Shown: piece by piece, positions 46,766-57,523 of the stretch | How the letters are laid out: each line of letters begins with the position of its first letter | How positions within the stretch are numbered: position 1 is the stretch's first letter | Assembly: GCF_003100395.1 (NCBI RefSeq) | Contig: NZ_CP029210.1 | Location: forward strand, 496,001-560,000 | DNA length: 64,000 nt | Source of the DNA: Aquabacterium olei | GTDB lineage: Bacteria > Pseudomonadota > Gammaproteobacteria > Burkholderiales > Burkholderiaceae_C | Reading direction: 5' to 3' | The notes under the pieces: model-generated | Told to the model about the DNA's origin: nothing | What the model saw: the letters and a program-made list of their open reading frames with translations, nothing else | Databases searched by the model: none | Translations under genes and position numbers: made by a program

Positions 46766-48624
46766 TCGGGATTGCAACTGAAGAAAGGGCGCGTGAGCGC
46801 CCTTTTTTACTGTCTGGCTATGTAGGGTTGTGGGTGGGGCTGCTGGCGGTCGCTCTGCTCCTCGCTTATAGCGACGTCGTGGCTAATGGCTACGTATGGG
46901 ACGACTGGGAAATCGTTGCCCGTGCACTCGGAGGTCACGGGCGAAGTGGCTTAGAGACGATCCTTGGGCCAGTTCTTCCTGGCGCCCCCTATTTCCGCCC
47001 TCTGGTCATCGGGACATTTGTTGCCGAGATGCAGTGGGGGGGCTCAAACTCAGCCCGCACGCATACGATCAGCATTGCCATACATTTGGCGAATACCTTG
47101 CTAATCTTTTCCGTGATGTTGGTGCTTGCTCGGCGAATTCGGGGTTCGCTGAACGTAAAAACGGTCACGTGGTTGGGGTGCGGTACATTGCTTTATGCCT
47201 TGCACCCCGCTTTAATTGAAGCCGTTGCTTGGGCGTCCGCAAGATTTGACCTCTTGGCGACGAATATTGCGCTGGTTTATGTTTTGGCTGGGCTGTTACT
47301 GCGTGGGGCCGCTAGATTACCAATTTTATTTGTTCTCTTCCTTGCAGCAATGTTTAGCAAGGAAGCCGTGATCGGGTTGCCGATTTTTTTTGCATTATTG
47401 TCCGATGCACTAGAGAGGAATGCTCGACCTGCTGGCTTTGCTGTAATCCGGCTAAGAGGGCTGGTTGAGGGGGTGGTAATTTGTTTGCTGGGTGCCGGGA
47501 TCTATTTCTACGCGAAAAGCTATTTCATCGATCAGGCGATTTTTACCGACACATTCGTTGCGAATGAGTGGGGCGGTTGGAGGCGTTTTGCCTTGATAGG
47601 TGAAACCTTGCTGACCTACGCTTCGCTTGTATTCGCACCGTTCACCTCAATTGGACCGTACCACCCCATTCCCTGGGATTATGCGAATGGCTATCGTCCG
47701 CTGTTTGTCTCCACCGGGGTGGCCTGCTTCGCTGGTCTCATGGTGGTGCAAGGATTACGAGGGCGTTGGTGGCTTCTGATTGCAATAATGTGCGTCATTG
47801 CGCCTGTGATAAATGTCTTGCCTTTGAGTGTGGCCGGCAGTATTGCTCAGGATCGGTATCTGACATTGCCGCTCGCAATGATCGCTATATCGAGCGTTGT
47901 TTTGGTTTTGAAAACACCCTCTCTTCTGCGTCTAGAAACCCCAGCCTCTATTGCAGTGACACTCTTGGCCTTTGCTGTCTTTTGGATGAATGTGAAGGTC
48001 ACAGTTCCCCTCTGGAAAAGCGACCTTACTCTATGGGCATGGGCTGCAGAAAAGCACGGGTCGTTGCCTTACGTTCGAAAGAATCACGTGTCGTCGCTCA
48101 TCGCGTATGGAATGATTGACCAGGCGGAGGCGGTGCTCGCGCAAGACGTTACAGTAGGAGTTGCGGTGCGCGAGGTAAAGATGCAGGAAGCCATGTTGCG
48201 CGCCCAGTTGCACTTAAAGAAGGGCGAATGGGCGAAGGTGATTGAAACTCTCGAGCCGGTTGAAACCCACACGGAAAAATTCTGGGAAGTCGTGCGCAAA
48301 ACCGGGGGCGATCCTGCCCAGATGTGGTTGCCATCGGACAGTCCCGTCGCTAACTCAGATGAAATAAGGATATTTTTGCTTCGCTCGGAAGCCTTGCTGG
48401 CGATTGGGCGATATAAAGACGCCTTGGGTGAGGCTGAGAAAGCGGTGTTCGTCAATAGACGCAACGCAATGGCGAGAGTCATGCGTGCGTTTGCATATTA
48501 CGGTCAGGGTAAGCGTGAAGTGGCAGAAAAGGAATACCAAGTTGCCATCGCCGGAATGATGCCAGAACAGCGACAGGTCGCTGATCGTGCGAGATCCGAT
48601 TTACTCGCGCGATTGCGTGATTAA
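46762..48624 (+). CDS. Polytopic GT-C-like glycosyltransferase with C-terminal TPR region
   Basis: A 620-residue membrane protein with ten or more helices and a cytoplasmic or periplasmic helical-repeat tail (about 440-620, with [16 protein letters not shown] and [16 protein letters not shown] as TPR-like units). The first loop has [10 protein letters not shown], the acidic pair typical of GT-C enzymes, and the TM-plus-TPR design is that of TMTC-like O-mannosyltransferase relatives. The ATG at 46762 overlaps the pilA stop by four bases (ATGA); a terminator hairpin lies inside the first 16 codons. Base composition is clearly lower in GC than the flanking genes. A role in pilin glycosylation is inferred from position; donor sugar unknown. 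Confidence 0.7.
   Translation: MIGIATEERARERPFLLSGYVGLWVGLLAVALLLAYSDVVANGYVWDDWEIVARALGGHGRSGLETILGPVLPGAPYFRPLVIGTFVAEMQWGGSNSARTHTISIAIHLANTLLIFSVMLVLARRIRGSLNVKTVTWLGCGTLLYALHPALIEAVAWASARFDLLATNIALVYVLAGLLLRGAARLPILFVLFLAAMFSKEAVIGLPIFFALLSDALERNARPAGFAVIRLRGLVEGVVICLLGAGIYFYAKSYFIDQAIFTDTFVANEWGGWRRFALIGETLLTYASLVFAPFTSIGPYHPIPWDYANGYRPLFVSTGVACFAGLMVVQGLRGRWWLLIAIMCVIAPVINVLPLSVAGSIAQDRYLTLPLAMIAISSVVLVLKTPSLLRLETPASIAVTLLAFAVFWMNVKVTVPLWKSDLTLWAWAAEKHGSLPYVRKNHVSSLIAYGMIDQAEAVLAQDVTVGVAVREVKMQEAMLRAQLHLKKGEWAKVIETLEPVETHTEKFWEVVRKTGGDPAQMWLPSDSPVANSDEIRIFLLRSEALLAIGRYKDALGEAEKAVFVNRRNAMARVMRAFAYYGQGKREVAEKEYQVAIAGMMPEQRQVADRARSDLLARLRD
46784..46808 (+). terminator. pilA terminator nested in the start of the next gene
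   Basis: AAAGGGCGC-GTGA-GCGCCCTTT is a perfect 9-bp stem and 4-nt loop followed by TTT. It begins 19 bp after the pilA stop and encodes part of the N-terminus (EERARERPF) of the downstream membrane protein. Confidence 0.85.
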
Positions 48625-49890
48625 GGTGGGCGACTTGGGGCTCGGATTCGTTATGAAAAAAGCAGCCCATAGTCCTGCTAACGCGTAAAAGTAAATCGAT
48701 GCTTCGATCAGTTGTTGTGTTGTATCATTTAAGTCTGCGGCGAGGGTCAACGCTTGAGGGATTAGGCACACCGCCAAAAAGAAAAATAATAGTGCTGATT
48801 GAAAAAAGCGACGTTCTTGTTTGATCATGCTCGGTATGCAGAAAGCAAGCAGTGGGAAGTAATAAATCCAGCCCAACGGTGCTAGAAGTAGCATGGTGGG
48901 CAGAGTCTGGGTCAGTGCTCGGTCTTGCAGCTGGCAGTTGGATAACGCTTGCGTGTGCTTACGATTGACAATAAATAAAGCGGCGGTAAGCGCCATGCTT
49001 ATCACTACGTACAGGAGCACGCCGAGTTGCGGCGCGTCGATCAACGGCCTATTCTCTGAGCCTCCAAAGATGCGACAGACCCAGCCGAATAGGGAGGCGT
49101 TCCAGTTGCTTGCGCTCCATGTGATGCTGTTGACGGCTTGGGTGAAGTCAATGAACGTACTGAGACCGAGCCAAATCCCAGTTGATGCACCAATGATCAC
49201 GATGGCCAGGGTGGTGCACGCAGCCGTTTCGTAATCTTTACGAGCAAGCAGGGGCACGAAGAAGAGGCCGAAAAAGGGTTTTAAACAAATCAGGGCGCCA
49301 AGGATGAAGCCAGCAAGTCGTTTACTACCTTTTGTAGCGCCGTGAAACATGGCTGCTGTGAGCAACATCAGAATTGGAGTGACTTGCCCGAGTGACAGGC
49401 TGACGTGTACGGGGTGAGTTAAGACTAGCGCCGTGAATATCCATGTCGTAACTTGCTTGCCGCAGAAGTTTGTTGGTAGCTGTTCGGCGATGATCCAAGA
49501 GGTGACAAAGATGCAAATGAGAGAAATGCAGAACCAAGTCCACCATGATGTCTCATAACCGAGACGCGCTATCAAAAAAGCGGCGGGGGCGAATGCTGGA
49601 CTGTTTAAGTTTGGATGAAGTCCGAGTCGTGCCTGAGTGAAGCACTCGAGTGGCCCTGAAGGGTCGCACACGGTTTCGGATGCCTTATCGTATTGCCAAT
49701 ACATGGTTGTTCCGCTTTGGAGGCGAAGACCCGATATGTAAAATTTATAAAAGTCGGTGCTGGCCGGATGGGCGACCATCTCGCTCGCTAGCATGAAGTG
49801 CTTGGCGAGGCTAAATGGGAGAACAACCATGCAGATTATGCTTATCAAGCATGCGATTTTTGCGCAACGGGGGCTGAAAGTCTTCTGCAT
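48601..49890 (-). CDS. GT87/DUF2029-like polytopic membrane glycosyltransferase
   Basis: About 429 residues, with roughly ten membrane helices. The first periplasmic loop has HPASTDFYKFYISGLRLQSG, the Asp-Phe-x-x-(F/Y)Y pattern of GT87 (DUF2029) mannosyl/arabinosyl-type transferases that use polyprenyl-phosphate sugars. ALVLTHPVHVSLSLGQVTPI and GLFFVPLLARKDYE are also family-like. The ATG at 49890 is chosen because the first helix follows it; the frame is open further but reads as basic, unstructured sequence. It overlaps the preceding convergent gene by 24 bp at the 3' ends. Low GC and many rare A/T-ending codons suggest transfer. Function inferred from fold and neighbourhood. Confidence 0.7.
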   Translation of the reverse strand: MQKTFSPRCAKIACLISIICMVVLPFSLAKHFMLASEMVAHPASTDFYKFYISGLRLQSGTTMYWQYDKASETVCDPSGPLECFTQARLGLHPNLNSPAFAPAAFLIARLGYETSWWTWFCISLICIFVTSWIIAEQLPTNFCGKQVTTWIFTALVLTHPVHVSLSLGQVTPILMLLTAAMFHGATKGSKRLAGFILGALICLKPFFGLFFVPLLARKDYETAACTTLAIVIIGASTGIWLGLSTFIDFTQAVNSITWSASNWNASLFGWVCRIFGGSENRPLIDAPQLGVLLYVVISMALTAALFIVNRKHTQALSNCQLQDRALTQTLPTMLLLAPLGWIYYFPLLAFCIPSMIKQERRFFQSALLFFFLAVCLIPQALTLAADLNDTTQQLIEASIYFYALAGLWAAFFITNPSPKSPTLITQSRE

Positions 49891-49908
49891 CAAAAGAGGC
49901 CTAAATGT

Positions 49909-51549
49909 ATGTTGGAAGTAGGTGACACATTTGCAAAGAGGGTGAGTTTCGGCCTCTTCTTTGTGATTTTTCTGTATGTTTTTTTTCAGTACGCATGGCT
50001 GACGGAGGACGCCTTCATCAATTTTAGAGTGCTGGAGAATATGCGGGGAGGGCAAGGGTTTGTCTGGAATCCTGGGGAGAGAGTCCAGGTTTTTACGTCT
50101 GCGCTGTGGTTATTTCTGAATTATTTTGCATACGAGATTTCGGGGCAGATATTCCAGGCTGCCATTTTTCTGTCCTTGTTGCTGGTTTCGGCCGTCATGA
50201 TCGTATTCTATGTTCTGGCGGAGCGGAGGACCGGCCTTTTTCTGTTGTCTGTGTCGCCCTTCCTGCTCTCACGTAGTCTGCGTGATTACATGACGTCGGG
50301 GTTGGAGACGCCGTTGGTTATGTTGGCGATAACTTTTTTTGTCTTGGCGCTTGTCAAGGCAAAGATTCATCGCGGACTTTGGTTGGGCCTGGCCACCTCT
50401 ATGTGCTTGTTAACGAGGCACGATATTTTTGTGGTTGTCTTGCCATTTTTGATCTTTGAGATCGTTGGCGCCTGGGGTCGCCCACATGGTTGGCGACACT
50501 TTGCTGTAGGCTTCGCGGCTGGGTTGGTGCCCTTCTTGCTGTGGACAGGTTTCTCTCTTGTCTATTTTGGTTTGCCTGTCCCAAATACCGCGAGAGCAAA
50601 GGTGGTCGGTGGCGATACTGTTGCCCAGTCCTTGATGTACTTGGAGTACATGCGGCATTTTGATCCGTTGGCGTATTTTGCGCTCGCAGGGAGTTTGTTG
50701 TTGCAATTCTCTGTTCGATCAAAATATAGGTTCGCATATCTGGTGTCCATCTTTTTTTTCCTGGTGTACATCGCGTCTGTCGGTGCGGATTACATGATCG
50801 GAAGATTCTTCGTGGGCCCGCTGGTGTTGTCGCTTGCATTATCTGTGCATGCTGTGCGGGATAGATCGGGGGATAAAGACGTCTCAACGTTGCTCTCGTC
50901 AGCGCGATCTGGCTTGATCATTGTCGGCATGCTGTTGTTGTTGGGTTTTCGGGTCAATAACGAATCTCGGTATTGGGATGCTCGCCCGGTGTTTGTGTCG
51001 GGTATTGTCGATGAGCGACATGTCTATTATGGGCAGACCGACCTTGAAACCATTGCTCAGTCTGGTGTGTTGGGCCATTTCAAAGATAATGCTAGGCACA
51101 TGCGCGATCCTGGTGGTATATATATGGCATGCAACATTGGCATGGCTGTGTACTATGCCGACCGCGCCGTGCGGGTCATCGATCCATTGGCACTTTCGGA
51201 TTTTTTCTTAGCAGGTCTGCGGCCGTTGCCAAGTGCGCGAATCGGTCATTTCGAGAGGCCCGTGCCAATTGAATATATTAAATCGTTGCAGCAAGAACGA
51301 AATGCTTTTACGGACGCACGTGTTGCCGCATATTTCAATGACACTCTTCTCATCACTCGTAGTCACGAGCTATTCAGTGCGGAGCGCTTTCGGGCCATCT
51401 ACAGAGTGCTGACAGGCGCTCACTCTGAGGCACTGCGTCTAGCGTCGGTTTCCCCCGCACTTGTTGGGGGTTTCGTAGAGGTGCCAGCAACAGAGAAGAC
51501 CTCTGTTGCCTGTGCTGGGGCCGGTACAAGAGTGATCCGTTTCAAGTAG
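49909..51549 (+). CDS. AftB/TfpW-like GT-C membrane glycosyltransferase
   Basis: A 546-residue protein with about ten membrane helices and a soluble C-terminal domain of around 170 residues. Just after the first helix comes [20 protein letters not shown] then [16 protein letters not shown], the acidic pair and loop found in AftB-type arabinofuranosyltransferases and, as I recall them, in Pseudomonas TfpW pilin glycosyltransferases. [20 protein letters not shown] is also characteristic. The start is uncertain (49909 preferred; 49798 possible but overlapping the divergent gene). Very low GC for this genome. Being part of the block between pilA and tkt, it is the best candidate for attaching sugar to the pilin. 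Confidence 0.7.
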   Translation: MLEVGDTFAKRVSFGLFFVIFLYVFFQYAWLTEDAFINFRVLENMRGGQGFVWNPGERVQVFTSALWLFLNYFAYEISGQIFQAAIFLSLLLVSAVMIVFYVLAERRTGLFLLSVSPFLLSRSLRDYMTSGLETPLVMLAITFFVLALVKAKIHRGLWLGLATSMCLLTRHDIFVVVLPFLIFEIVGAWGRPHGWRHFAVGFAAGLVPFLLWTGFSLVYFGLPVPNTARAKVVGGDTVAQSLMYLEYMRHFDPLAYFALAGSLLLQFSVRSKYRFAYLVSIFFFLVYIASVGADYMIGRFFVGPLVLSLALSVHAVRDRSGDKDVSTLLSSARSGLIIVGMLLLLGFRVNNESRYWDARPVFVSGIVDERHVYYGQTDLETIAQSGVLGHFKDNARHMRDPGGIYMACNIGMAVYYADRAVRVIDPLALSDFFLAGLRPLPSARIGHFERPVPIEYIKSLQQERNAFTDARVAAYFNDTLLITRSHELFSAERFRAIYRVLTGAHSEALRLASVSPALVGGFVEVPATEKTSVACAGAGTRVIRFK

Positions 51550-51620
51550 CGGTGCAGGGGAGGCGAGGCGGCAAGACGGTAGAATCATCGCCTCTTGATA
51601 TTCCGTCGCTCGTGCCCACC

Positions 51621-53669
51621 ATGCCCAACGCCACCAAGAACTCCACCGCCATGGCCAACGCGATCCGCGTGCTGGCCATGGATGCCGTCCAGCAAGCCAA
51701 CTCCGGCCACCCCGGGGCGCCGATGGGCATGGCCGACATGGCCGTGGCACTGTGGAGCCGGCACCTGCGCCACAGCCCGACGAACCCGCAATGGCTGGAC
51801 CGTGACCGCTTCGTGCTGTCGAACGGCCACGCCTCGATGCTGATCTACGCGCTGCTGCACCTGAGCGGCTACGACCTGTCGGTCGATGACCTCAAGGCTT
51901 TCCGCCAGATGCACAGCAAGACGCCGGGCCACCCGGAAGTCGGCATCACCCCGGGCGTCGAAACGACCACCGGCCCGCTGGGTCAGGGCATCACCAACGC
52001 CGTGGGCTTTGCGCTGGCCGAGAAGCTGCTGGCCGCCGAGTTCAACCGCGAAGGCCACCGCATCGTCGACCACCACACCTACGCTTTCCTGGGTGATGGC
52101 TGCCTGATGGAAGGCATCAGCCACGAGGCCGTGGCCCTGGCCGGCGCCTGGAAGCTCAACAAGCTGATCGCCCTGTACGACGACAACGGCATCTCGATCG
52201 ACGGTCAGGTCACGCCCTGGTTCATCGACAACACGCCCAAGCGTTTCGAGGCCTGTGGCTGGAACGTGGTCGGCCCCGTCGACGGCCATGACATCGACGC
52301 CGTCGACGCCGCCATCGAGCGCGCCAAGCTGAGCGGCGACAAGCCTACGCTGATCGTCTGCAAGACCCACATCGGCAAGGGCTCGCCCAACCGCGCCAAC
52401 ACGGCCAAGGCCCACGGCGAGCCGCTGGGCGGCGACGAGATCAAGCTGACCCGCGAGGCACTGAGCTGGGTGCACGAGCCCTTCATGCTGCCGGAAGAGG
52501 TGTACGCCGACTGGAACGCCAAGGCCGATGGTGAGTTGCTGGTCAACGACTGGAATGCCCGCTTCGATGCCTACAAGGCCGCTTTCCCCGAGCTGGCTGC
52601 CGAGTACGTGCGCCGCATGGCCGGCGAGCTGCCTGCCAACTTCTCGGAGATCGCTGTGCAAGCCGTGGCCGCAGCCCACGACAAGGCCGAGACCGTGGCC
52701 AGTCGCAAGGCCAGCCAGCAGGCGCTGGAGCACTTCACGGCTGCGCTGCCCGAGCTGCTGGGCGGGTCGGCCGACCTGACCGGCTCGAACCTGACCAACA
52801 CCAAGAGTACGCCGCCCGTGCGCTTCGAGGACGACGGCTCGGTGGCCGTCACGGAGCTGGGCAAGCCCGGCCGCCACATCAACTACGGTGTGCGCGAGTT
52901 CGGCATGGCCGCCATCATGAACGGCGTGGCGCTGCACGGCGGCTTCATCCCCTACGGCGGCACTTTCCTGACCTTCAGCGACTACAGCCGCAACGCCATC
53001 CGCATGGCCGCGCTGATGAAGCAGCGCGTGATCCACGTGTTCACGCACGATTCGATCGGCCTGGGTGAAGACGGCCCGACCCACCAGTCGGTGGAGCACG
53101 CCGCCAGCCTGCGTCTGATCCCGGGTCTGGACGTCTGGCGTCCGGCCGACACGACGGAAACCGCCGTGGCCTGGTCGATCGCGCTGGCCAACAAGAACCG
53201 CCCGACTGCGCTGCTGCTGTCGCGCCAGAACCTGCCGTACGCGCCGAAGGTCGACGCCGACGTCATCACCCAGGGCGCTTACATCCTGGCCGAGCCGTCG
53301 GAAGTGGGCCTGAAGAAGAAGCCGGTGGCCGTGATCATCGCCACGGGTTCGGAAGTGCAGCTGGCCCTGCATGCGCAGGCCGAGCTGGCCAAGCAGAAGA
53401 TCCCGGTGCGCGTGGTGTCGATGCCGTCGACCACGGTGTTTGACCGCCAGGACGTGGCCTACAAGAAGGCCGTGCTGCCGAACAAGCTCCCCCGCATTGC
53501 GGTGGAAGCGGGCGTGACCGACTTCTGGTGGAAGTATGGTGTGGATGCTGTCGTCGGCATCGACACCTACGGCGAATCGGCGCCGGCCGGCGTGCTGTTC
53601 AAGCACTTCGGCTTCACCACCGAGAACGTCGTCGCCACGGTTCGCAAGGTCCTGTCGATCAAGAAGTAA
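51621..53669 (+). CDS. tkt: Transketolase
   Basis: Thiamine-diphosphate enzyme of the pentose phosphate and, in autotrophs, Calvin pathways. The 682-residue protein has [20 protein letters not shown], the TPP/Mg motif [13 protein letters not shown], the [19 protein letters not shown] pyrimidine-domain segment, and [20 protein letters not shown] with catalytic histidines. The ATG at 51621 is preferred; another ATG ten codons on ([12 protein letters not shown]) is possible. It marks the return to high GC after the pilin island. gap follows after 99 bp in the same orientation. Confidence 0.97.
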   Translation: MPNATKNSTAMANAIRVLAMDAVQQANSGHPGAPMGMADMAVALWSRHLRHSPTNPQWLDRDRFVLSNGHASMLIYALLHLSGYDLSVDDLKAFRQMHSKTPGHPEVGITPGVETTTGPLGQGITNAVGFALAEKLLAAEFNREGHRIVDHHTYAFLGDGCLMEGISHEAVALAGAWKLNKLIALYDDNGISIDGQVTPWFIDNTPKRFEACGWNVVGPVDGHDIDAVDAAIERAKLSGDKPTLIVCKTHIGKGSPNRANTAKAHGEPLGGDEIKLTREALSWVHEPFMLPEEVYADWNAKADGELLVNDWNARFDAYKAAFPELAAEYVRRMAGELPANFSEIAVQAVAAAHDKAETVASRKASQQALEHFTAALPELLGGSADLTGSNLTNTKSTPPVRFEDDGSVAVTELGKPGRHINYGVREFGMAAIMNGVALHGGFIPYGGTFLTFSDYSRNAIRMAALMKQRVIHVFTHDSIGLGEDGPTHQSVEHAASLRLIPGLDVWRPADTTETAVAWSIALANKNRPTALLLSRQNLPYAPKVDADVITQGAYILAEPSEVGLKKKPVAVIIATGSEVQLALHAQAELAKQKIPVRVVSMPSTTVFDRQDVAYKKAVLPNKLPRIAVEAGVTDFWWKYGVDAVVGIDTYGESAPAGVLFKHFGFTTENVVATVRKVLSIKK

Positions 53670-53756
53670 ACGCGCGCAGCCTGGGATGGGGCTGCCCCGG
53701 CGGCCCCGTGCCGCGTCGGGCGCCTGCCCCCATCACCCAGTTCATTCACTCTCTGA

Positions 53757-54770
<1,014 letters not shown>

Positions 54771-54792
54771 GCAATCGCTCACCCATGTGTCC

Positions 54793-54816
54793 AAAGGCCC
54801 CGAAAGGGGCCTTTTT
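54793..54816 (+). terminator. Terminator after gap
   Basis: AAAGGCCCC-GAAA-GGGGCCTTT is a 9-bp stem capped by a GNRA tetraloop, followed by further T residues. Confidence 0.9.
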
Positions 54817-54959
54817 CATAGGTCATCTGTCTCGATGTGTGCCCATGTGTTTCCCATGCCGGCCCCACGGCGCCACGCACGGGGCCCTGCGACATAATCG
54901 CGGCTTTTCGAGCTTGGGGGCCCGATGTGAGCAGGCTGTTGCGGTGGAAGTCGCTGGGG

Positions 54960-56831
54960 ATGTCACGCGTTCGTGATGTGGCGCGTGCCCTGTTTGTGGG
55001 GGCCCTGGCAGGGGCGGGCGCCACCGCGTGGGGGGCCGCAGCCGGGACGCCGGCGGATGCGGCGGGGGCTGCGGGGCTGGTGGTGAAGTTGCGGGAATCG
55101 GGCGGGGCGGCCTCGGTGGTCCGGTTGGCGGCCACGCAGCGCACCTCCGAGCCCGACCGCCTTCAAGCCGCCCGGCTGAGGGCCGTGGCGCAACGGCGGC
55201 AGGTGTCGCTGTTGGAGCGCAAGGCCACGGCGTTTGGCGCCCATGTGGTCAACCCCCGGCGTCTGATGACGCGCGCCGAGGCCGAGCGCGAGGCAGCGCG
55301 CTGGCGCGCGGACCCGGATGTTGAATGGGTCATCGTCAACGAGCGTGTGACGGCGGCCGCCCTGCCGACGCCGCACACGGCGCCCGTGCTGGCCTCTCCG
55401 TTGACCGACACGTTTGCGCCGCAGCAGTGGTGGCTGGCGCGGCCCACGAGTGGCCTGGAAGGGGTGGCCAATGTCCGGGGTGCCTGGGATCAGCTTGCGG
55501 GGCGGGCGCTGTACCCGGTCGTGGTTGCCGTGCTGGACTCCGGCCGGCGTGACATCCCGGGCCTCACGGGCCGTTGGTTCGCGGGCTACGACTTCGTCAG
55601 CGAGGCGGCGTACGCCAAGGACGGCGATGGCCTCGATGCGGACCCGAGAGACGAGGGCGACCAGTTGACGTCCCTGGAGATCGCGCGTGATCCGCCGCTG
55701 TATCCCGCGGAGGTCTGCGGCGCGCACGGGAGCACGTGGCACGGCCCCACCATCGCGGGCATGCTGGGCGCCATGCCGAGGGCGCTGGACAGTGGAAACA
55801 CCCTTGGCGTGGTGGGCATGCTGCCCCAGCTGGGGCAGGGGCGGGCGGGGGGGCCGCTGGTGCTGCCGGTGCGGGTAAGCGGCAGTTGCGGGGCCTCGGT
55901 CATGGACGTGATCGAGGGGCTGCTGTGGGCGGCCGGCGTACGCTATCAGGGCGAGCCGCTGGTGAATCCGGCGCCGGCACGGGTCATCAACCTGAGCTTC
56001 GGTGGGGCGGGCAGTTGTACCGGCGCCAACAGCGACCGCGATGCTGCCTGGCTGTACCGGCAGGCCATCGCCGCCGTGCGCAGCAAGGGCGCGCTGATCG
56101 TGGCCTCGGCGGGCAATGGCGATTTCGTGACCGGTGCGGGGGCGGCCAGCCGGCCTGCCAATTGTGCCGGCGTGCTGGCCGTGACGGGCCTGAGCAAGCG
56201 CGGCCTGAAGGCCCACTATGCCAACCAGACGACCAGCGGGCTGGCCGTGGCCTCGGGAGAGCGCACGGGGATCAACGACGACTACCTCCTGCTGCCCGGT
56301 TACTCCGGTGAAGGCAGCAGCGCCACGCCTGGGGCGGTTTATGCCGCGGGCACCAGCTTTGCCGCGCCCATGGCGGCCGGGGTGGCGGCCATGATGCTGG
56401 CATTGGATCCATCGATCACCGTCGATGAACTGCAAGCAGTGCTGACCGACCCCGGGCCGACCGGTGGACTGCGGCCCCACGTGGCGACGGGCAGCGTGCC
56501 CGGGTTCTCAGCCGTGTGTTCGGCCGGTCAGCCGCAGCAGAACTGCTATTGCGACACGACGACCTGCGGCAGCGGCGTGCTGGATGCCGAGAAAGCCGTG
56601 CTTTGGGCGGCAGGTCGGGTGGACGCCGTGGGGGCCCGAGAGGCGCCCGAAACCACGGTCACTGCGAGCTGGTTCGTGCCGCCGCGTCTGCAGACCCCGC
56701 CGCCGCGCACGGGCGGCTCAGGCGGTGGTGCGATGACGGCGGGGTGGTCGCTCGCTTGGGCTGCCTTGCTGGCACTGGCCGCGAGCACCGGGCGGCGATC
56801 TCAGCGGCAGGCGGCGAAGCCGCGGTTCTGA
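54960..56831 (+). CDS. Exported S8 (subtilisin-family) serine peptidase with a GlyGly-CTERM-like tail
   Basis: A 623-residue protease. A signal peptide (MSRVRDVARALFVGALAGAG) is followed by an inhibitor-like propeptide with RLMTRAEAEREAARWRADPD and VEWVIVNERV. The catalytic triad is Asp in VVVAVLDSGRRD, His in GSTWHGPTIAGML, and Ser in YAAGTSFAAPMAAGVAAMM; the oxyanion Asn is in IVASAGNGDF. The C-terminus reads Gly-rich (TGGSGGGAM), one membrane helix, then GRRSQRQ. This is the GlyGly-CTERM layout processed by rhombosortase. ATG at 54960 is preferred; a GTG at 54927 is in frame. Its stop overlaps the convergent SPOR gene by 31 bp. Confidence 0.88.
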   Translation: MSRVRDVARALFVGALAGAGATAWGAAAGTPADAAGAAGLVVKLRESGGAASVVRLAATQRTSEPDRLQAARLRAVAQRRQVSLLERKATAFGAHVVNPRRLMTRAEAEREAARWRADPDVEWVIVNERVTAAALPTPHTAPVLASPLTDTFAPQQWWLARPTSGLEGVANVRGAWDQLAGRALYPVVVAVLDSGRRDIPGLTGRWFAGYDFVSEAAYAKDGDGLDADPRDEGDQLTSLEIARDPPLYPAEVCGAHGSTWHGPTIAGMLGAMPRALDSGNTLGVVGMLPQLGQGRAGGPLVLPVRVSGSCGASVMDVIEGLLWAAGVRYQGEPLVNPAPARVINLSFGGAGSCTGANSDRDAAWLYRQAIAAVRSKGALIVASAGNGDFVTGAGAASRPANCAGVLAVTGLSKRGLKAHYANQTTSGLAVASGERTGINDDYLLLPGYSGEGSSATPGAVYAAGTSFAAPMAAGVAAMMLALDPSITVDELQAVLTDPGPTGGLRPHVATGSVPGFSAVCSAGQPQQNCYCDTTTCGSGVLDAEKAVLWAAGRVDAVGAREAPETTVTASWFVPPRLQTPPPRTGGSGGGAMTAGWSLAWAALLALAASTGRRSQRQAAKPRF

Positions 56832-57511
56832 GGCAGGGTGAGCGCGGCCAGCGCCTGCTGGTCGGCGCCCGAGGCGCGTGGCACGCGCACCACGAGCAGC
56901 TCGCCAGCGGGTCGCAGCGTCACGGTGCGGGCCGTGCGGATGCCGCGCAGCCGGATGCGCTCCAGCGCGGCTTCTGCGTCCGCCTGCGTGGTGTAGCGGC
57001 CCAGCGAGAGACCCGGTGCCAGGCTGGCGGGGGCGCGAACGGGCTCGAACGTGATGCCACGAATGCGCCGCAACTCGTCCTGCTTGCGCCCGAGCGCGTC
57101 ATTGTCTGCGTACGGACCCATGTAGACCATCCACAGCCCTTGCACCGTGACGGTGTCGATCTGCCGCGCGGCGGTGGGCAGCACCGGCCGCAGCAGCGCT
57201 TCGAGTTGGGTGCGCTGGGTGGCGGGGAAGGGGCCGGCCTCCAGACAGCGGGTGCTCTCGGCCTCGCTGGCCGACGCCACAGCGGCCGACGCCGGCTCGC
57301 TGGCTGGCGAAACCGCGGGCGCGCTCCGGGGCGTCTCCGCGGGTTCGGGCGTCACCACGATCAGCTGGCTGGCTGCCTTTTGCTGCGTCAGACGCTGGGG
57401 CTCGCGCTGCCCATCGGGCCGGATGCCGACAACCTCATTCAGCCAGCCCTGCGTCCACGCGAAGAAGGCGGCGTTGACAAGCAGCAGGATCAGCACCAGG
57501 GAGCGCAGCAT
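56801..57511 (-). CDS. Membrane-anchored SPOR-like protein
   Basis: A 236-residue protein with an N-terminal membrane helix (MLRSLVLILLLVNAAFFAWT), a Pro/Ala/Ser-rich linker (about 50-88), and a C-terminal region with two SPOR-like halves: LWMVYMGPYADNDALGRKQD and LSLGRYTTQADAEAALERIR. SPOR domains bind denuded septal peptidoglycan; here the repeat is divergent, so peptidoglycan binding is inferred. It is last in the minus-strand SET-birA-SPOR operon, 12 bp after birA. Confidence 0.75.
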   Translation of the reverse strand: MLRSLVLILLLVNAAFFAWTQGWLNEVVGIRPDGQREPQRLTQQKAASQLIVVTPEPAETPRSAPAVSPASEPASAAVASASEAESTRCLEAGPFPATQRTQLEALLRPVLPTAARQIDTVTVQGLWMVYMGPYADNDALGRKQDELRRIRGITFEPVRAPASLAPGLSLGRYTTQADAEAALERIRLRGIRTARTVTLRPAGELLVVRVPRASGADQQALAALTLPQNRGFAACR

Positions 57512-57523
57512 GGGGTGGAGGTG

